The notes under the pieces are model-generated. The model saw only the letters and a list, made by a program, of their open reading frames with translations, did not search any database and had not been told where the DNA came from. A program made the translations under genes and the position numbers. A stretch of 12,764 nucleotides of DNA from JBAWAP01 sp049589355 (GTDB taxonomy: Bacteria > Chloroflexota > Anaerolineae > VGOG01): assembly GCA_049589355.1 (NCBI GenBank), contig JBAWAP010000158.1, positions 1 to 12,764 on the forward strand. The letters run 5' to 3'. The stretch's first letter is position 1. Each line of letters starts with the position of its first letter. Of this stretch, positions 1 to 6,349 are shown one piece after another.

Positions 1-38
1 GCCGTTGACGACCGTCCCAACGGGAGTCTGGCGGGTGA

Positions 39-2273
39 TTATCCGCCGCGGATTTCTTTGATCTTAGCAGTGATACTGTCGTAGGCCGTTTGCAGCGCCG
101 CAGCGGGGTCAGTGCCCTGGTCGAAGACGGACTTCAGGGCATTGTCCATCGCCTCCCAGTAGGCACCCATCTCGGGGATCACCGGGAAGGCTGCGCCGCC
201 AGCAAAGGCATCTACCGCCTGCTTCAGGAGCGGGTCGGCAATCTCCACCCCTGCCAGCGCCGGAATGTGGCCTGCCTTAACGAGCATAGCCTGGGCCTCG
301 GGCGAGAGGAAGAACTCCATGAACTTCCAGGAAGCTGCCTGATCATCGCCTGCAGCGTTGGCGTTGAGGTAGATGTTCTCCGTCTGCACGTAGCCGGAGA
401 GATGGCCATCCCCGTAGGTCGGCCAGGGGTCAATGGCCAGGTTGTCGGCACCGATGGCCTCGGCCAGGGCGGTCATGTTCCAGGTGCCGTCCATGATGAT
501 CCCCGCCTTGCCAGCCTTGAACAGGTTGACGTCGTTGTCGGTGTAGTACTCGGTGGGGCCAGCGTCCTTGAAGGAGTTGAGCAGGTTGAGCCACTCTACG
601 CCCTTCTCGTTGTTGAAGGCGGGATCACCGTTGGCCTCCATCAGCTTGCCACCGATGCCGTTCAGGTGGGCGGCGGAGAAGAAGAAGCCGTACTCCAGGT
701 CCGCGCCGACCACGTCGCCCTGGGTAGCAGCCTTGGCTGCGGCGACCAGGTCGTCAAAGGTGGCGGGGGCGCTGGCGATGACCTGCTTGTTGCGGAACAT
801 CACCACGCCCTTGATGGTCTGGGGCAGGCCGACCAGCGCACCTTTGTACTTCACCGCACCCAGAGCGGCCTCGTTGATCGAAGCCAGGAATGGTGTGGAG
901 GTGAAACCGGTCACGTCAGCCACCAGTTCGGCGCCAAACAGGGCGGGACCCCAGTCAGCGGCGCCGATGAGCACCGTTGGCCCGCCCCCGGTGGCGGCAG
1001 CGGTCTCAAACTTGCCGCGCAGGTCATCGAAAGGCACATAGAGCACGTCAAACTTCACGTCCGGCTGCTTGGCCTGGAAGGCAGCGATGACCTCGTTCAG
1101 GGCTACTATCTCCGATTCTTTCCAGGCGTGCCATAGGGTGATGGTGCCCTTCACCTTGACTTCCGGCAGTGCCTGACCCCGGATCTCGGCGACCTTGGCG
1201 ACGATGGAATTGTAGGCCTGCTGGAGCACCGCCGCGGGGTCAGCACCTTCGTCGAAGACGGACTTCAGGGCGGTGTCCATTGGCCCCCAGTAAGCACCCA
1301 TCTCAGGGATCACCGGGAAGGCCGTGCCGCCAGCGAAAGCCTCTACGGCCTGCTTCAGGAGCGGGTCAGCGAGCTCCCCCCCTGCCACCGCCGGGATGTG
1401 GCCTGCCTTGACGAGCAGGGCCTGGGCTTCAGGCGAGAGGAAGAACTCCATGAACTTCCAGGAGGCTGTCTGGTCATCACCGGTAGTGTTGGCGCTGAGG
1501 TAGATGTTCTCCGTCTGCACGTAGCCGGAGAGAGACTTGGGCCAGGGATCAATGGCCAGGTTGTCGGCCCCGATGGCCTCGGCCAGGGCGGTCATGTTCC
1601 ACGTGCCATCAATTATGACCCCCGCCTTGCCAGCCTTGAACAGGTTGACGTCGTTGTCGGTATAGTACTCGGTGGGGCCAGCGTCCTTGAAGGAGTTGAG
1701 CAGCTTCACCCACTCCACGCCCTTTGCGTCGTTGAACAGGGGGTCACCCTTGTCGTTCATCAACAGGCCACCGACGCCATGGAGGTGGGCGGCGGAGAAG
1801 AAGAAGCCGTATTCCAGGTCCGCGCCAACCACGTCGCCCTTGGTGGCATCCTTGGCCGCCTTGACCAGGTCGTCGAAGGTTGCGGGGGCGCTGGCGATGA
1901 CCTGCTTGTTGCGGAACATCACCACGCCCTTGATAGTCTGCGGCAGGCCGATCAGTGCGCCCTTGTACTTCACTGCACCAAGCGCGGCGGCGTTGATGGT
2001 GCGAAGGAACTCGGTAGTGGCGAAGCCCGACACGTCAGCGACCAATTCGGCGTCGTATAGCGCAGGACCCCAGTCGGCGGCGCCGATCAGTACCGTTGGC
2101 CCGCCGCCGGTGGCCGCCGCGGTCTCGTACTTACCGCGCAGGTCATCGAATGGTACATAGAGCACGTCGAACTTCACGTCGGGGTACTCGGCCTGGAATG
2201 CGGCGATGACGTCGTTCAAGGCCACAATCTCCGATTCCTTCCAGGCGTGCCAGAGGGTGATGGTGCCCTTCAC
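39..2273 (-). repeat. In-frame tandem duplication of about 1.12 kb within the lipoprotein gene
   Basis: Unit 1 runs from 2273 down to about 1155 and unit 2 from 1154 down to 39. The period is 373 codons. The two units are close to identical over long stretches at DNA level, for example around 660-720 and 1790-1850, so the duplication is either recent or kept similar by gene conversion. The units differ by one short indel near residue 300 of the first copy. Confidence 0.93.
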
Positions 2274-2435
2274 CGACGGTTGGGCCGGTGTGGGCGTGGC
2301 CACCTCTTTCTTGGGTGCCGGCGTAGCAGTCGGTGGCACCGGCGTGGGCGTCGGCGTCGCCTTCGGGGCACAAGCCGAGATCAGCAAGCTGACCACAACC
2401 AGAACGCCCAACAAGCTAAACAGTACCTTTTTCAT
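39..2435 (-). CDS. Lipoprotein with two tandem ABC sugar-type solute-binding domains
   Basis: This 798-residue protein is probably a lipid-anchored receptor that delivers a sugar or similar solute to an ABC importer; the ligand cannot be read from sequence. Residues 1-21 form a signal peptide (MKK, hydrophobic stretch, lipobox I-S-A-C) with Cys22 as the lipidated residue. A Thr/Pro-rich spacer (about 24-54) follows. Two family 1 extracellular solute-binding domains come next, at about 55-427 and 428-798. Both begin VKGTITLWHAW and contain the motifs PTVLIGAADWGPAL, GTWNMTALAEAIGADNLAIDPWP and SWKFMEFFLSPEAQA. By eye they are about 85% identical; the second has a short insertion (TYGDGH where the first has KS). 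A usual member has one such domain of about 400 residues. The ATG has a good upstream site (GAGGAGG in the minus-strand reading, 2444-2450). No permease or ATPase gene is in view, and the gene diverges from the microcompartment operon. The domain assignment is strong; the duplication is seen directly. Confidence 0.93.
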   Translation of the reverse strand: MKKVLFSLLGVLVVVSLLISACAPKATPTPTPVPPTATPAPKKEVATPTPAQPSVKGTITLWHAWKESEIVALNDVIAAFQAEYPDVKFDVLYVPFDDLRGKYETAAATGGGPTVLIGAADWGPALYDAELVADVSGFATTEFLRTINAAALGAVKYKGALIGLPQTIKGVVMFRNKQVIASAPATFDDLVKAAKDATKGDVVGADLEYGFFFSAAHLHGVGGLLMNDKGDPLFNDAKGVEWVKLLNSFKDAGPTEYYTDNDVNLFKAGKAGVIIDGTWNMTALAEAIGADNLAIDPWPKSLSGYVQTENIYLSANTTGDDQTASWKFMEFFLSPEAQALLVKAGHIPAVAGGELADPLLKQAVEAFAGGTAFPVIPEMGAYWGPMDTALKSVFDEGADPAAVLQQAYNSIVAKVAEIRGQALPEVKVKGTITLWHAWKESEIVALNEVIAAFQAKQPDVKFDVLYVPFDDLRGKFETAAATGGGPTVLIGAADWGPALFGAELVADVTGFTSTPFLASINEAALGAVKYKGALVGLPQTIKGVVMFRNKQVIASAPATFDDLVAAAKAATQGDVVGADLEYGFFFSAAHLNGIGGKLMEANGDPAFNNEKGVEWLNLLNSFKDAGPTEYYTDNDVNLFKAGKAGIIMDGTWNMTALAEAIGADNLAIDPWPTYGDGHLSGYVQTENIYLNANAAGDDQAASWKFMEFFLSPEAQAMLVKAGHIPALAGVEIADPLLKQAVDAFAGGAAFPVIPEMGAYWEAMDNALKSVFDQGTDPAAALQTAYDSITAKIKEIRGG

Positions 2436-2443
2436 TTTCTTTT

Positions 2444-2450
2444 CCTCCTC
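2444..2450 (-). promoter_or_regulatory. Ribosome binding site of the lipoprotein gene
   Basis: Read on the minus strand the sequence is GAGGAGG followed by an A-rich spacer and the ATG at 2435. It supports the chosen start of the signal peptide. Confidence 0.75.
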
Positions 2451-2589
2451 ATTGAGTTATGGCCGCCGCCTTTCATCAGCGGGCAGCAAAGTTGTTAACA
2501 CGTTCTTTTCGTTTGACCCTTTAAGGGCAAAATGGACAACCCAGCTAGATTGTCCTTGCTCATATCACATCCCCCCTTTCCGCGTGACA

Positions 2590-2615
2590 TTCGGCCTCCA
2601 TTCAGCGAGGCCGAA
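2590..2615. promoter_or_regulatory. Perfect 9-bp inverted repeat, possible operator of the lipoprotein gene
   Basis: TTCGGCCTC (2590-2598) and GAGGCCGAA (2607-2615) are perfect inverted repeats separated by 8 bases. The octamer ATTATAAT (2617-2624) lies two bases away and reads as TATAAT on either strand. For leftward transcription the repeat would lie around or just after the start site, a typical repressor or 5'-leader position. No good -35 box is visible on the minus strand, so the promoter part is weak. The gene-free region 2436-2914 otherwise shows only this repeat, an imperfect CCCTTTAAGGG palindrome near 2518-2528, and no convincing coding sequence. Confidence 0.4.
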
Positions 2616-2914
2616 CATTATAATCTTCATGACCGTTCAGGGAGTGGGATCCCCAGTGAACCCGTTACGACGCGAGACAACAAGAGCCGACATCTTCCTG
2701 ATGTAAAGGGAAAATCGGCCCTCAATGTCGCATGCTCACCTACTACAGTAACTACGGACTGGGATGAGAGCAATGATGACGAAGCATTGGTCAATGCCTA
2801 CTTGCCGATCAAATTATATTGCAAATGAGTTCAAATGTCAAGCCAAGAGTTCTCGCCGGAATTACATAAGTCGTCGGCCAAGCAATGTGGGTGGTCACAG
2901 GTTGTACTCTCTCG

Positions 2915-2943
2915 TTGGCAAAAGAGGCGTTTTGTGCTATAAT
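2915..2943 (+). promoter_or_regulatory. Sigma70-like promoter of the microcompartment operon
   Basis: TTGGCA (2915-2920) and TATAAT (2938-2943) are separated by exactly 17 bases, close to the consensus for the housekeeping sigma factor. Transcription would start near 2950, leaving a leader of about 63 bases before the TTG start at 3013. A weak hairpin (CGTTG...CAACG, about 2959-2990) lies in this leader. No known riboswitch fold was recognised. Confidence 0.72.
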
Positions 2944-2998
2944 GCTTAACCATAGCTACGTTGCTTCCCTAGCTCAATAGCGCACAACGATTATGACC

Positions 2999-3015
2999 AA
3001 GGAGGTCCAACTTTG
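2999..3015 (+). promoter_or_regulatory. Shine-Dalgarno that fixes a TTG start for the BMC-T gene
   Basis: AAGGAGGTCC begins at 2999 and its GGAGG core (3001-3005) lies 7 bases before a TTG codon. The next in-frame ATG is inside the first BMC domain (near residue 51), so the TTG start is needed for a complete fold. Confidence 0.8.
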
Positions 3016-3651
3016 GCAGTAGACCTACGATCGTACATTTTCCTCGACAGCTTGCAGCCGCAGCTCACAGCCTTCGTCGGCTCCACGGCCAGGGGGTTCC
3101 TGCCCCTCGTGGGCGACGCCTCCCTCTGGGTGGAGATCTCGCCTGGTATCGAGATCAATCGCATGACGGACATCGCGTTGAAGGCCACTAACGTGCGGCC
3201 AGCAGTGCAGGTGGTGGAGCGGCTCTTCGGGCTTCTAGAGGTGCATTCTCCCTCTCAGGCGGACGTGCGGGCGGCCGGGGCGGCCATTCTGGACGCACTG
3301 GAGGTTCAGGAGAGTGATCGCTGGAAGCCCGCGGTTTTCTCCAGCCAAGTGATCCGCCACGTGGACGACCATCACGCCCAACTGGTCAACCGCAACCGCG
3401 ACGGCTCCATGCTCATCCCTGGCCAAACCCTCTATATCCTGGAAGTGGAGCCTGCCGCCTACGCAGTGCTGGCGGCCAATGAGGCCGAGAAAGCGGCCCA
3501 CATCACCCTGGTTCACGTGCAGCCCTTTGGCAGCTTCGGCCGGCTCTGGCTCGGTGGTGAGGAACGGGACATCATGGCCGGCTACGGGGCTGCTCTGGAG
3601 GCCATCGAATCGGTGGAAGGGAAGGTGATGGAGCCAAAGAGGAGAGCCTAG
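3013..3651 (+). CDS. Tandem-domain microcompartment shell protein (BMC-T, permuted type)
   Basis: This 212-residue protein is a trimer-forming shell tile that makes pseudohexamers in the facets of a bacterial microcompartment. Two BMC folds are visible. Domain 1 covers about residues 1-98, with the helix INRMTDIALKATNV after strand LWVEISPG and the strand FGLLEVHS. Domain 2 covers about 107-205, with YILEVEPAAYAVLAANEAEKAAHITLVHVQPFGSFG. Each domain starts with strands that precede the usual first BMC strand (for example LQPQLTAFVGSTARGFLPLVGD). That is the circularly permuted arrangement known from EutL, PduB and CcmP-like proteins. Larger pores, sometimes gated, are known for this class; gating here is inference. 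It starts at TTG with a strong ribosome site and is the first gene after a good promoter. The exact subfamily is not settled, so no symbol is given. Confidence 0.88.
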   Translation: MAVDLRSYIFLDSLQPQLTAFVGSTARGFLPLVGDASLWVEISPGIEINRMTDIALKATNVRPAVQVVERLFGLLEVHSPSQADVRAAGAAILDALEVQESDRWKPAVFSSQVIRHVDDHHAQLVNRNRDGSMLIPGQTLYILEVEPAAYAVLAANEAEKAAHITLVHVQPFGSFGRLWLGGEERDIMAGYGAALEAIESVEGKVMEPKRRA

Positions 3652-3658
3652 AAAAACC

Positions 3659-3686
3659 TCAAACTTCAAAGTTCAAAGCTCAAACA
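3659..3686 (+). repeat. Heptamer tandem repeat after the BMC-T gene
   Basis: Four consecutive 7-base units TCAAACT, TCAAAGT, TCAAAGC and TCAAACA occupy the gap, beginning 7 bases after the TAG stop and ending just before the ribosome site of the next gene. Confidence 0.85.
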
Positions 3687-3710
3687 ACAAAAAAGGGAGG
3701 TCTTGCTACA

Positions 3711-4016
3711 ATGGCAGAAGCGTTAGGCATGATCGAATGCAGAGGCTTCGCGGCGATGGTGGAGGCCTCGGATGCCATGGTTAAGGCAGCTAAGGTCGAG
3801 TTGGTGAGTTACGAGAAAACCGGTGGAGGCTATGTAACGGCCATCGTGCGCGGCGACGTGGCCGCCTGCAAGGCGGCCGTCGAGGCCGGCGCTCGGGGCG
3901 CGGAGAGGGTCGGCGAAGTGATCTCCGTCCACGTCATCCCTCGGCCGCATCTAAACATTGATCTGGTGCTGCCCCTGGGCCGCTACGAGCAGGCCAAGGC
4001 GGAGATAGAGGAGTAA
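3711..4016 (+). CDS. Hexameric microcompartment shell protein (BMC-H)
   Basis: This 101-residue protein is a single-domain Pfam BMC-type shell protein of the PduA/EutM/CcmK family. It forms cyclic hexamers that tile the shell facets. The hallmark sequence is clear: ALGMIECRGFAAMVEASDAMVKAA (residues 4-27), the pore loop KTGGG at 36-40 in place of the more usual KIGSG, and RGDVAACKAAVEAGA at about 47-61. The C-terminal strand and tail end near VISVHVIPRPH. The extra glycine at the pore could alter which small molecules pass; that is inference. The ribosome site GGGAGG (3695-3700) lies 10 bases before the ATG. It is the only BMC-H in view, although most shells use several paralogues, so others may lie elsewhere. 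Confidence 0.95.
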   Translation: MAEALGMIECRGFAAMVEASDAMVKAAKVELVSYEKTGGGYVTAIVRGDVAACKAAVEAGARGAERVGEVISVHVIPRPHLNIDLVLPLGRYEQAKAEIEE

Positions 4017-4103
4017 CTAGTAATGAGTGATGAGTAACGAGTATCCTTGTTCCTCGTTACCTCATTGACTCGTTACTTAATTTCTCGTTGACTCGTTGCC
4101 CTC
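4014..4103. repeat. Heptamer repeat and hairpin between the BMC-H and pyrophosphatase genes
   Basis: The units TAACTAG, TAATGAG, TGATGAG and TAACGAG follow one another from 4014 to 4041; the TAA stop codon of the BMC-H gene is the first three bases of the array. Complementary units (CTCGTTAC, CTCATTG, CTCGTTAC, CTCGTTG) follow. GTAACGAG (4034-4041) can pair perfectly with CTCGTTAC (4053-4060) across an 11-base loop. There is no T-tract, so this is not a standard intrinsic terminator. A related copy lies at 6638-6708. Confidence 0.82.
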
Positions 4104-4130
4104 ACTGTTCGACAAGTTCGGGAGGCGATA

Positions 4131-4670
4131 ATGAACCTGTGGCGAGAGTTACCGCCGGGCCCTCGGGCGCCTGAGGTGGTCTTTTGCATCGTTGAGATAC
4201 CCAAGGGTTCCCGCAACAAGTACGAATACCAGGAGGACACAGGGGTCATCAAGCTCGATCGCGTCCTTTACTCCTCGATTCACTATCCTGGTGACTACGG
4301 GCTGATTCCGAGAACCTTCTGCGAGGACGGCGACCCGCTGGACATCCTGGTGATGACCAATCAACCGACCTTTCCCGGCTGCCTTATCGAGGCCCGGCCC
4401 ATAGGCGTCTTCCACATGCTGGACGCGGGGCTAACCGACGACAAGGTGCTGGCCGTGCCTGCTACCGATCCTCTCTTCAATGACTACCACGAAGTCAGCG
4501 ATATCCCCCAACATTTCTTGGCCGAGGTGGCCCATTTCTTTAGGGTCTACAAAGATTTGGAGGGGGTGAGGACCAAGGCTCTTGGGTGGGAGTCGGCCGC
4601 TGCTGCCAGGGAGGTGATCGCAGAAGCTATCCAGCTTTTCGAAGAGCGATTCGGGGAGCGTGAAGCGTGA
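4131..4670 (+). CDS. ppa: Inorganic pyrophosphatase, family I (soluble)
   Basis: The 179-residue enzyme hydrolyses pyrophosphate to two phosphates using Mg2+. It matches the usual bacterial length (E. coli 176). The signature DGDPLD is at residues 66-71, giving the metal ligands Asp66, Asp68 and Asp71. Other expected active-site residues are present: Glu22, Lys30 and Glu32 in VEIPKGSRNKYEY, Tyr52 and Tyr56 in HYPGDYG, Asp98, Asp103, Lys105, Tyr140 and Lys141. All key residues are intact, so it should be active. The ATG follows GGGAGG (4120-4125). It lies between shell genes on the same strand. Once the insertion sequence is removed, only 28 bases separate it from the BMC-P gene, so it belongs to the microcompartment operon. 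No encapsulation helix is visible: the C-terminal helix matches that of ordinary family members. Whether it acts inside the shell or in the cytosol is unknown. Confidence 0.96.
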   Translation: MNLWRELPPGPRAPEVVFCIVEIPKGSRNKYEYQEDTGVIKLDRVLYSSIHYPGDYGLIPRTFCEDGDPLDILVMTNQPTFPGCLIEARPIGVFHMLDAGLTDDKVLAVPATDPLFNDYHEVSDIPQHFLAEVAHFFRVYKDLEGVRTKALGWESAAAAREVIAEAIQLFEERFGEREA

Positions 4671-4685
4671 AACGCAAGGCGTGAA
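4658..4685 (+). repeat. GCGTGAA heptamer repeat overlapping the end of the pyrophosphatase gene
   Basis: GCGTGAA occurs at 4658-4664, 4665-4671 and 4679-4685. The first two copies encode the last residues and the TGA stop of the pyrophosphatase. The third overlaps the left target duplication of the insertion sequence. Confidence 0.75.
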
Positions 4686-4689
4686 AAAG
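4682..4689. repeat. Target site duplication, left copy (TGAAAAAG)
   Basis: The same 8 bases occur at 6333-6340, immediately outside the right end of the insertion sequence. A ninth base also matches (G4690, G6341), so the exact length is 7 to 9. Eight gives the best gap-free alignment of the element's two ends. Confidence 0.7.
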
Positions 4690-4712
4690 GGAATGGTTCA
4701 ATTACGGGTTGA

Positions 4713-4728
4713 AATAGGTTGACACTTT
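4713..4728 (+). repeat. Left inner terminal inverted repeat
   Basis: AATAGGTTGACACTTT is the exact reverse complement of 6305-6320. The match becomes partial beyond it (TTGGCAC against TTGACAA with a one-base shift). Confidence 0.88.
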
Positions 4729-4743
4729 TGGCACCTTGAAAAA

Positions 4744-6222
4744 TTACGCCGGTTGGGCAGCCACGCTGGGGCGGAATAAATGATCCAACACTTCTGACAG
4801 TGAAGGCACATCTTCCACTCCCGCCAGTTCCAGAGGGCTGCTACCTGCTCGCTTGCCCCGTTCGAACTCGTGGTGGTTCCAGAAGAGTTGCAGCAAAGGC
4901 AGCAACCACTTGGGCATACCACGGTGAATCTGCAAGTACGGGCGCAGCCAACTGTGGAGAGATTCTGCCAGGCTGGAAGAGCGGTGGAACAGACTCAAGG
5001 CGTCCCATACGGCATACGCGATTGGCCGTAGATCTTCTGGGAAATCGGCGGCGATGTCCAGGTGCAAGTCTTGACGATGCTGCCAAGCCCAGATGAGGAA
5101 TGCCTGGGTGTCGGCATCCAGGCCCTCGAACACCGGAGCGAGTTGTTGCTCCAGCCATTCCAGGGGAGCGAGTAGCTCGGCTATCTTCTCTTGGAGGTCG
5201 TCGGTGAAGGCTGTGATGTCTGAATGGTTGAGCTCCTTTAGCAGTTCCAAGGCTGTTTCAAGGGTGGCTTTCGCCTCTGCCACCGAGACGATGCGGTGGG
5301 CTGGGGTGATGGGCTCCAACGCCTGGCGGATTTCGCCGAGCAGCCAGCACCAGTTGTCGAAGACCTCAACGGCTCTGGCTTCCTCGATCTCTGCCTGGGG
5401 TAGCGGCACCTTGATCTGGAGACGTCGGCCACGCCTGCCGATGATGCCCCGCGCTTCCAGGTCGGCCCGACGGGCGCGCTCGGCGGTCTCAATGGCTTGG
5501 TAGGCTGCTCCTTCCAGCCGTTGGGTGAGGCGATGAGCGTCTCGCAGGAGGTGAAACAAGTCTGGACGCAGGGGAATGACCAATTCTGCCTCACGCACGC
5601 CGGCCCGAAGCCCTGGGCCACCGTCACAGGCCAGGTCGTGGAACTCGATTCCTCGCTCCACCAGATCCAGGTAGGTGACGCCCCAGGCCGTTGCGTCCCG
5701 GGATTTCGTGGGCGTCAGGTTCAGCACCAGGAACGAACGTCCGTCTACCAACGTGAGGCACGGATTCCGTCCCTGGAAAATCTCGTCGGCCTCGCCCAGA
5801 ATCGGCAGCGGCACAGTGATCCTGAGGTTGTAGGCTGTGGCCTGTTCACCGGCTGTGGCGAGCGTCTGGCTGATGTAGCCCACCGAGCGACTGACGCCCA
5901 GGATCAAGTCCAAGCCCATCCGGATGTCACGGACGCTGCCTTTCAGCATAGGTAGGACGGCGATGGCCCGATCTATGAAGGACTTGTCCACCATCAATGC
6001 CGAGGTCTGTGCTGGCCGGCCTGGGTCACGGGGGTGCAATCCCTCGACCAGACCTCCCAGCGCACGGTCTCGTATCTTATACAAGATCGTGCGTGAAACA
6101 CCGTACCAGCGGGCCAGTTCAGAAACCAACCCCCACCTTCGCTCTGGGAGGGGAACCAGCATCTGCACCGCTACATCAGTGCGTTGCTCCAGAGTGAACT
6201 CGGGGACACGATACCCTGCCAT
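4744..6222 (-). CDS. Transposase of the insertion sequence (putative DDE type)
   Basis: The 492-residue protein would catalyse movement of the surrounding element. A helix-turn-helix is apparent near residues 32-51 (LVSELARWYGVSRTILYKIR). Candidate catalytic acids of an RNase H-like core are Asp146 (ADEIF) or Asp160 (LTLVDGRS), Asp200 (ACDGGPGL) and Glu420 (SSLAESLHSWLR). A long helical insertion lies between Asp200 and Glu420. The triad is proposed from pattern only. The C-terminal block LRPYLQIHRGMPKWLLPLLQLFWNHHEF resembles the closing helices of DDE transposases. The frame is intact, with ATG at 6222 and AGGAGG (6229-6234, minus strand) 6 bases upstream, so the copy may still be functional. 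It is antisense to the operon. The identification as transposase rests mainly on the flanking inverted repeats and target duplication; the family name is left open. Confidence 0.82.
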   Translation of the reverse strand: MAGYRVPEFTLEQRTDVAVQMLVPLPERRWGLVSELARWYGVSRTILYKIRDRALGGLVEGLHPRDPGRPAQTSALMVDKSFIDRAIAVLPMLKGSVRDIRMGLDLILGVSRSVGYISQTLATAGEQATAYNLRITVPLPILGEADEIFQGRNPCLTLVDGRSFLVLNLTPTKSRDATAWGVTYLDLVERGIEFHDLACDGGPGLRAGVREAELVIPLRPDLFHLLRDAHRLTQRLEGAAYQAIETAERARRADLEARGIIGRRGRRLQIKVPLPQAEIEEARAVEVFDNWCWLLGEIRQALEPITPAHRIVSVAEAKATLETALELLKELNHSDITAFTDDLQEKIAELLAPLEWLEQQLAPVFEGLDADTQAFLIWAWQHRQDLHLDIAADFPEDLRPIAYAVWDALSLFHRSSSLAESLHSWLRPYLQIHRGMPKWLLPLLQLFWNHHEFERGKRAGSSPLELAGVEDVPSLSEVLDHLFRPSVAAQPA

Positions 6223-6261
6223 GTCTAACCTCCTGCCAAAATGTAAGTTGCGAGCATGGCT

Positions 6262-6289
6262 ATTATCCCCGATTGGCCGCTGTTGGCAA
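6262..6289 (-). promoter_or_regulatory. Possible promoter of the transposase gene
   Basis: On the minus strand TTGCCA (6289-6284) and GATAAT (6267-6262) are 16 bases apart, about 40 bases before the start codon. This is a plausible but unremarkable sigma70-type match. No outward-facing promoter at the right end was found that could drive the downstream BMC genes. Confidence 0.35.
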
Positions 6290-6304
6290 GCCTATGCGTT
6301 TGTC

Positions 6305-6320
6305 AAAGTGTCAACCTATT
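6305..6320 (-). repeat. Right inner terminal inverted repeat
   Basis: AAAGTGTCAACCTATT is the exact reverse complement of the 16 bases at 4713-4728. Confidence 0.88.
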
Positions 6321-6332
6321 GTGAACCATCCC

Positions 6333-6340
6333 TGAAAAAG
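6333..6340. repeat. Target site duplication, right copy (TGAAAAAG)
   Basis: This is the second copy of the 8-base direct repeat. It continues into AGG-AG, so the duplication itself rebuilds the Shine-Dalgarno AAAAAGGAG (6335-6343) of the BMC-P gene. Confidence 0.7.
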
Positions 6341-6349
6341 GAGTTGAAA

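Larger units (their letters stand above)
4690..6332 (-). mobile_element. Insertion sequence, about 1.64 kb, inserted in the microcompartment operon
   Basis: The element has one transposase gene and bipartite terminal inverted repeats. The outer parts are GGAATGGTTCA (4690-4700) and, on the other strand at the right end, GGGATGGTTCA (6322-6332), matching at 10 of 11. The inner parts AATAGGTTGACACTTT (4713-4728 and 6305-6320) match perfectly over 16 bases. The left end carries 12 bases between the two parts, the right end only one. TGAAAAAG directly flanks both sides. Removing the element plus one repeat copy restores a compact junction between the pyrophosphatase and BMC-P genes. The family was not identified with certainty. 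Confidence 0.85.

Noticed and set aside
2..23. Small hairpin CCGTTG...CAACGG after the lipoprotein stop, as a terminator
   Set aside because: The stem is only 6 bp with a 10-base loop and no T-tract on the minus strand, so it is too weak to list.
90..1136. Long plus-strand open frame opposite the lipoprotein gene
   Set aside because: It is antisense to a clear, motif-rich coding sequence, has no recognisable domain, and recurs in the second repeat unit (1398-2060) only because the DNA is duplicated.
2532..2828. 98-codon plus-strand frame in the divergent intergenic region
   Set aside because: No ribosome site, no family resemblance and a composition unlike the neighbouring genes; the region looks regulatory.
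2944..3012. tRNA or riboswitch in the leader of the BMC operon
   Set aside because: Only a 5-bp stem is apparent. There is no cloverleaf and no cobalamin-riboswitch core that I can recognise.
4014..4103. Heptamer hairpin as an intrinsic terminator between the BMC-H and pyrophosphatase genes
   Set aside because: It lacks a run of T after the stem, and downstream genes belong to the same operon.
5924..6349. Upstream in-frame extension of the BMC-P gene
   Set aside because: The extension reads antisense through transposase DNA and the inverted repeat. The family N-terminus and ribosome site both point to the ATG at 6350.
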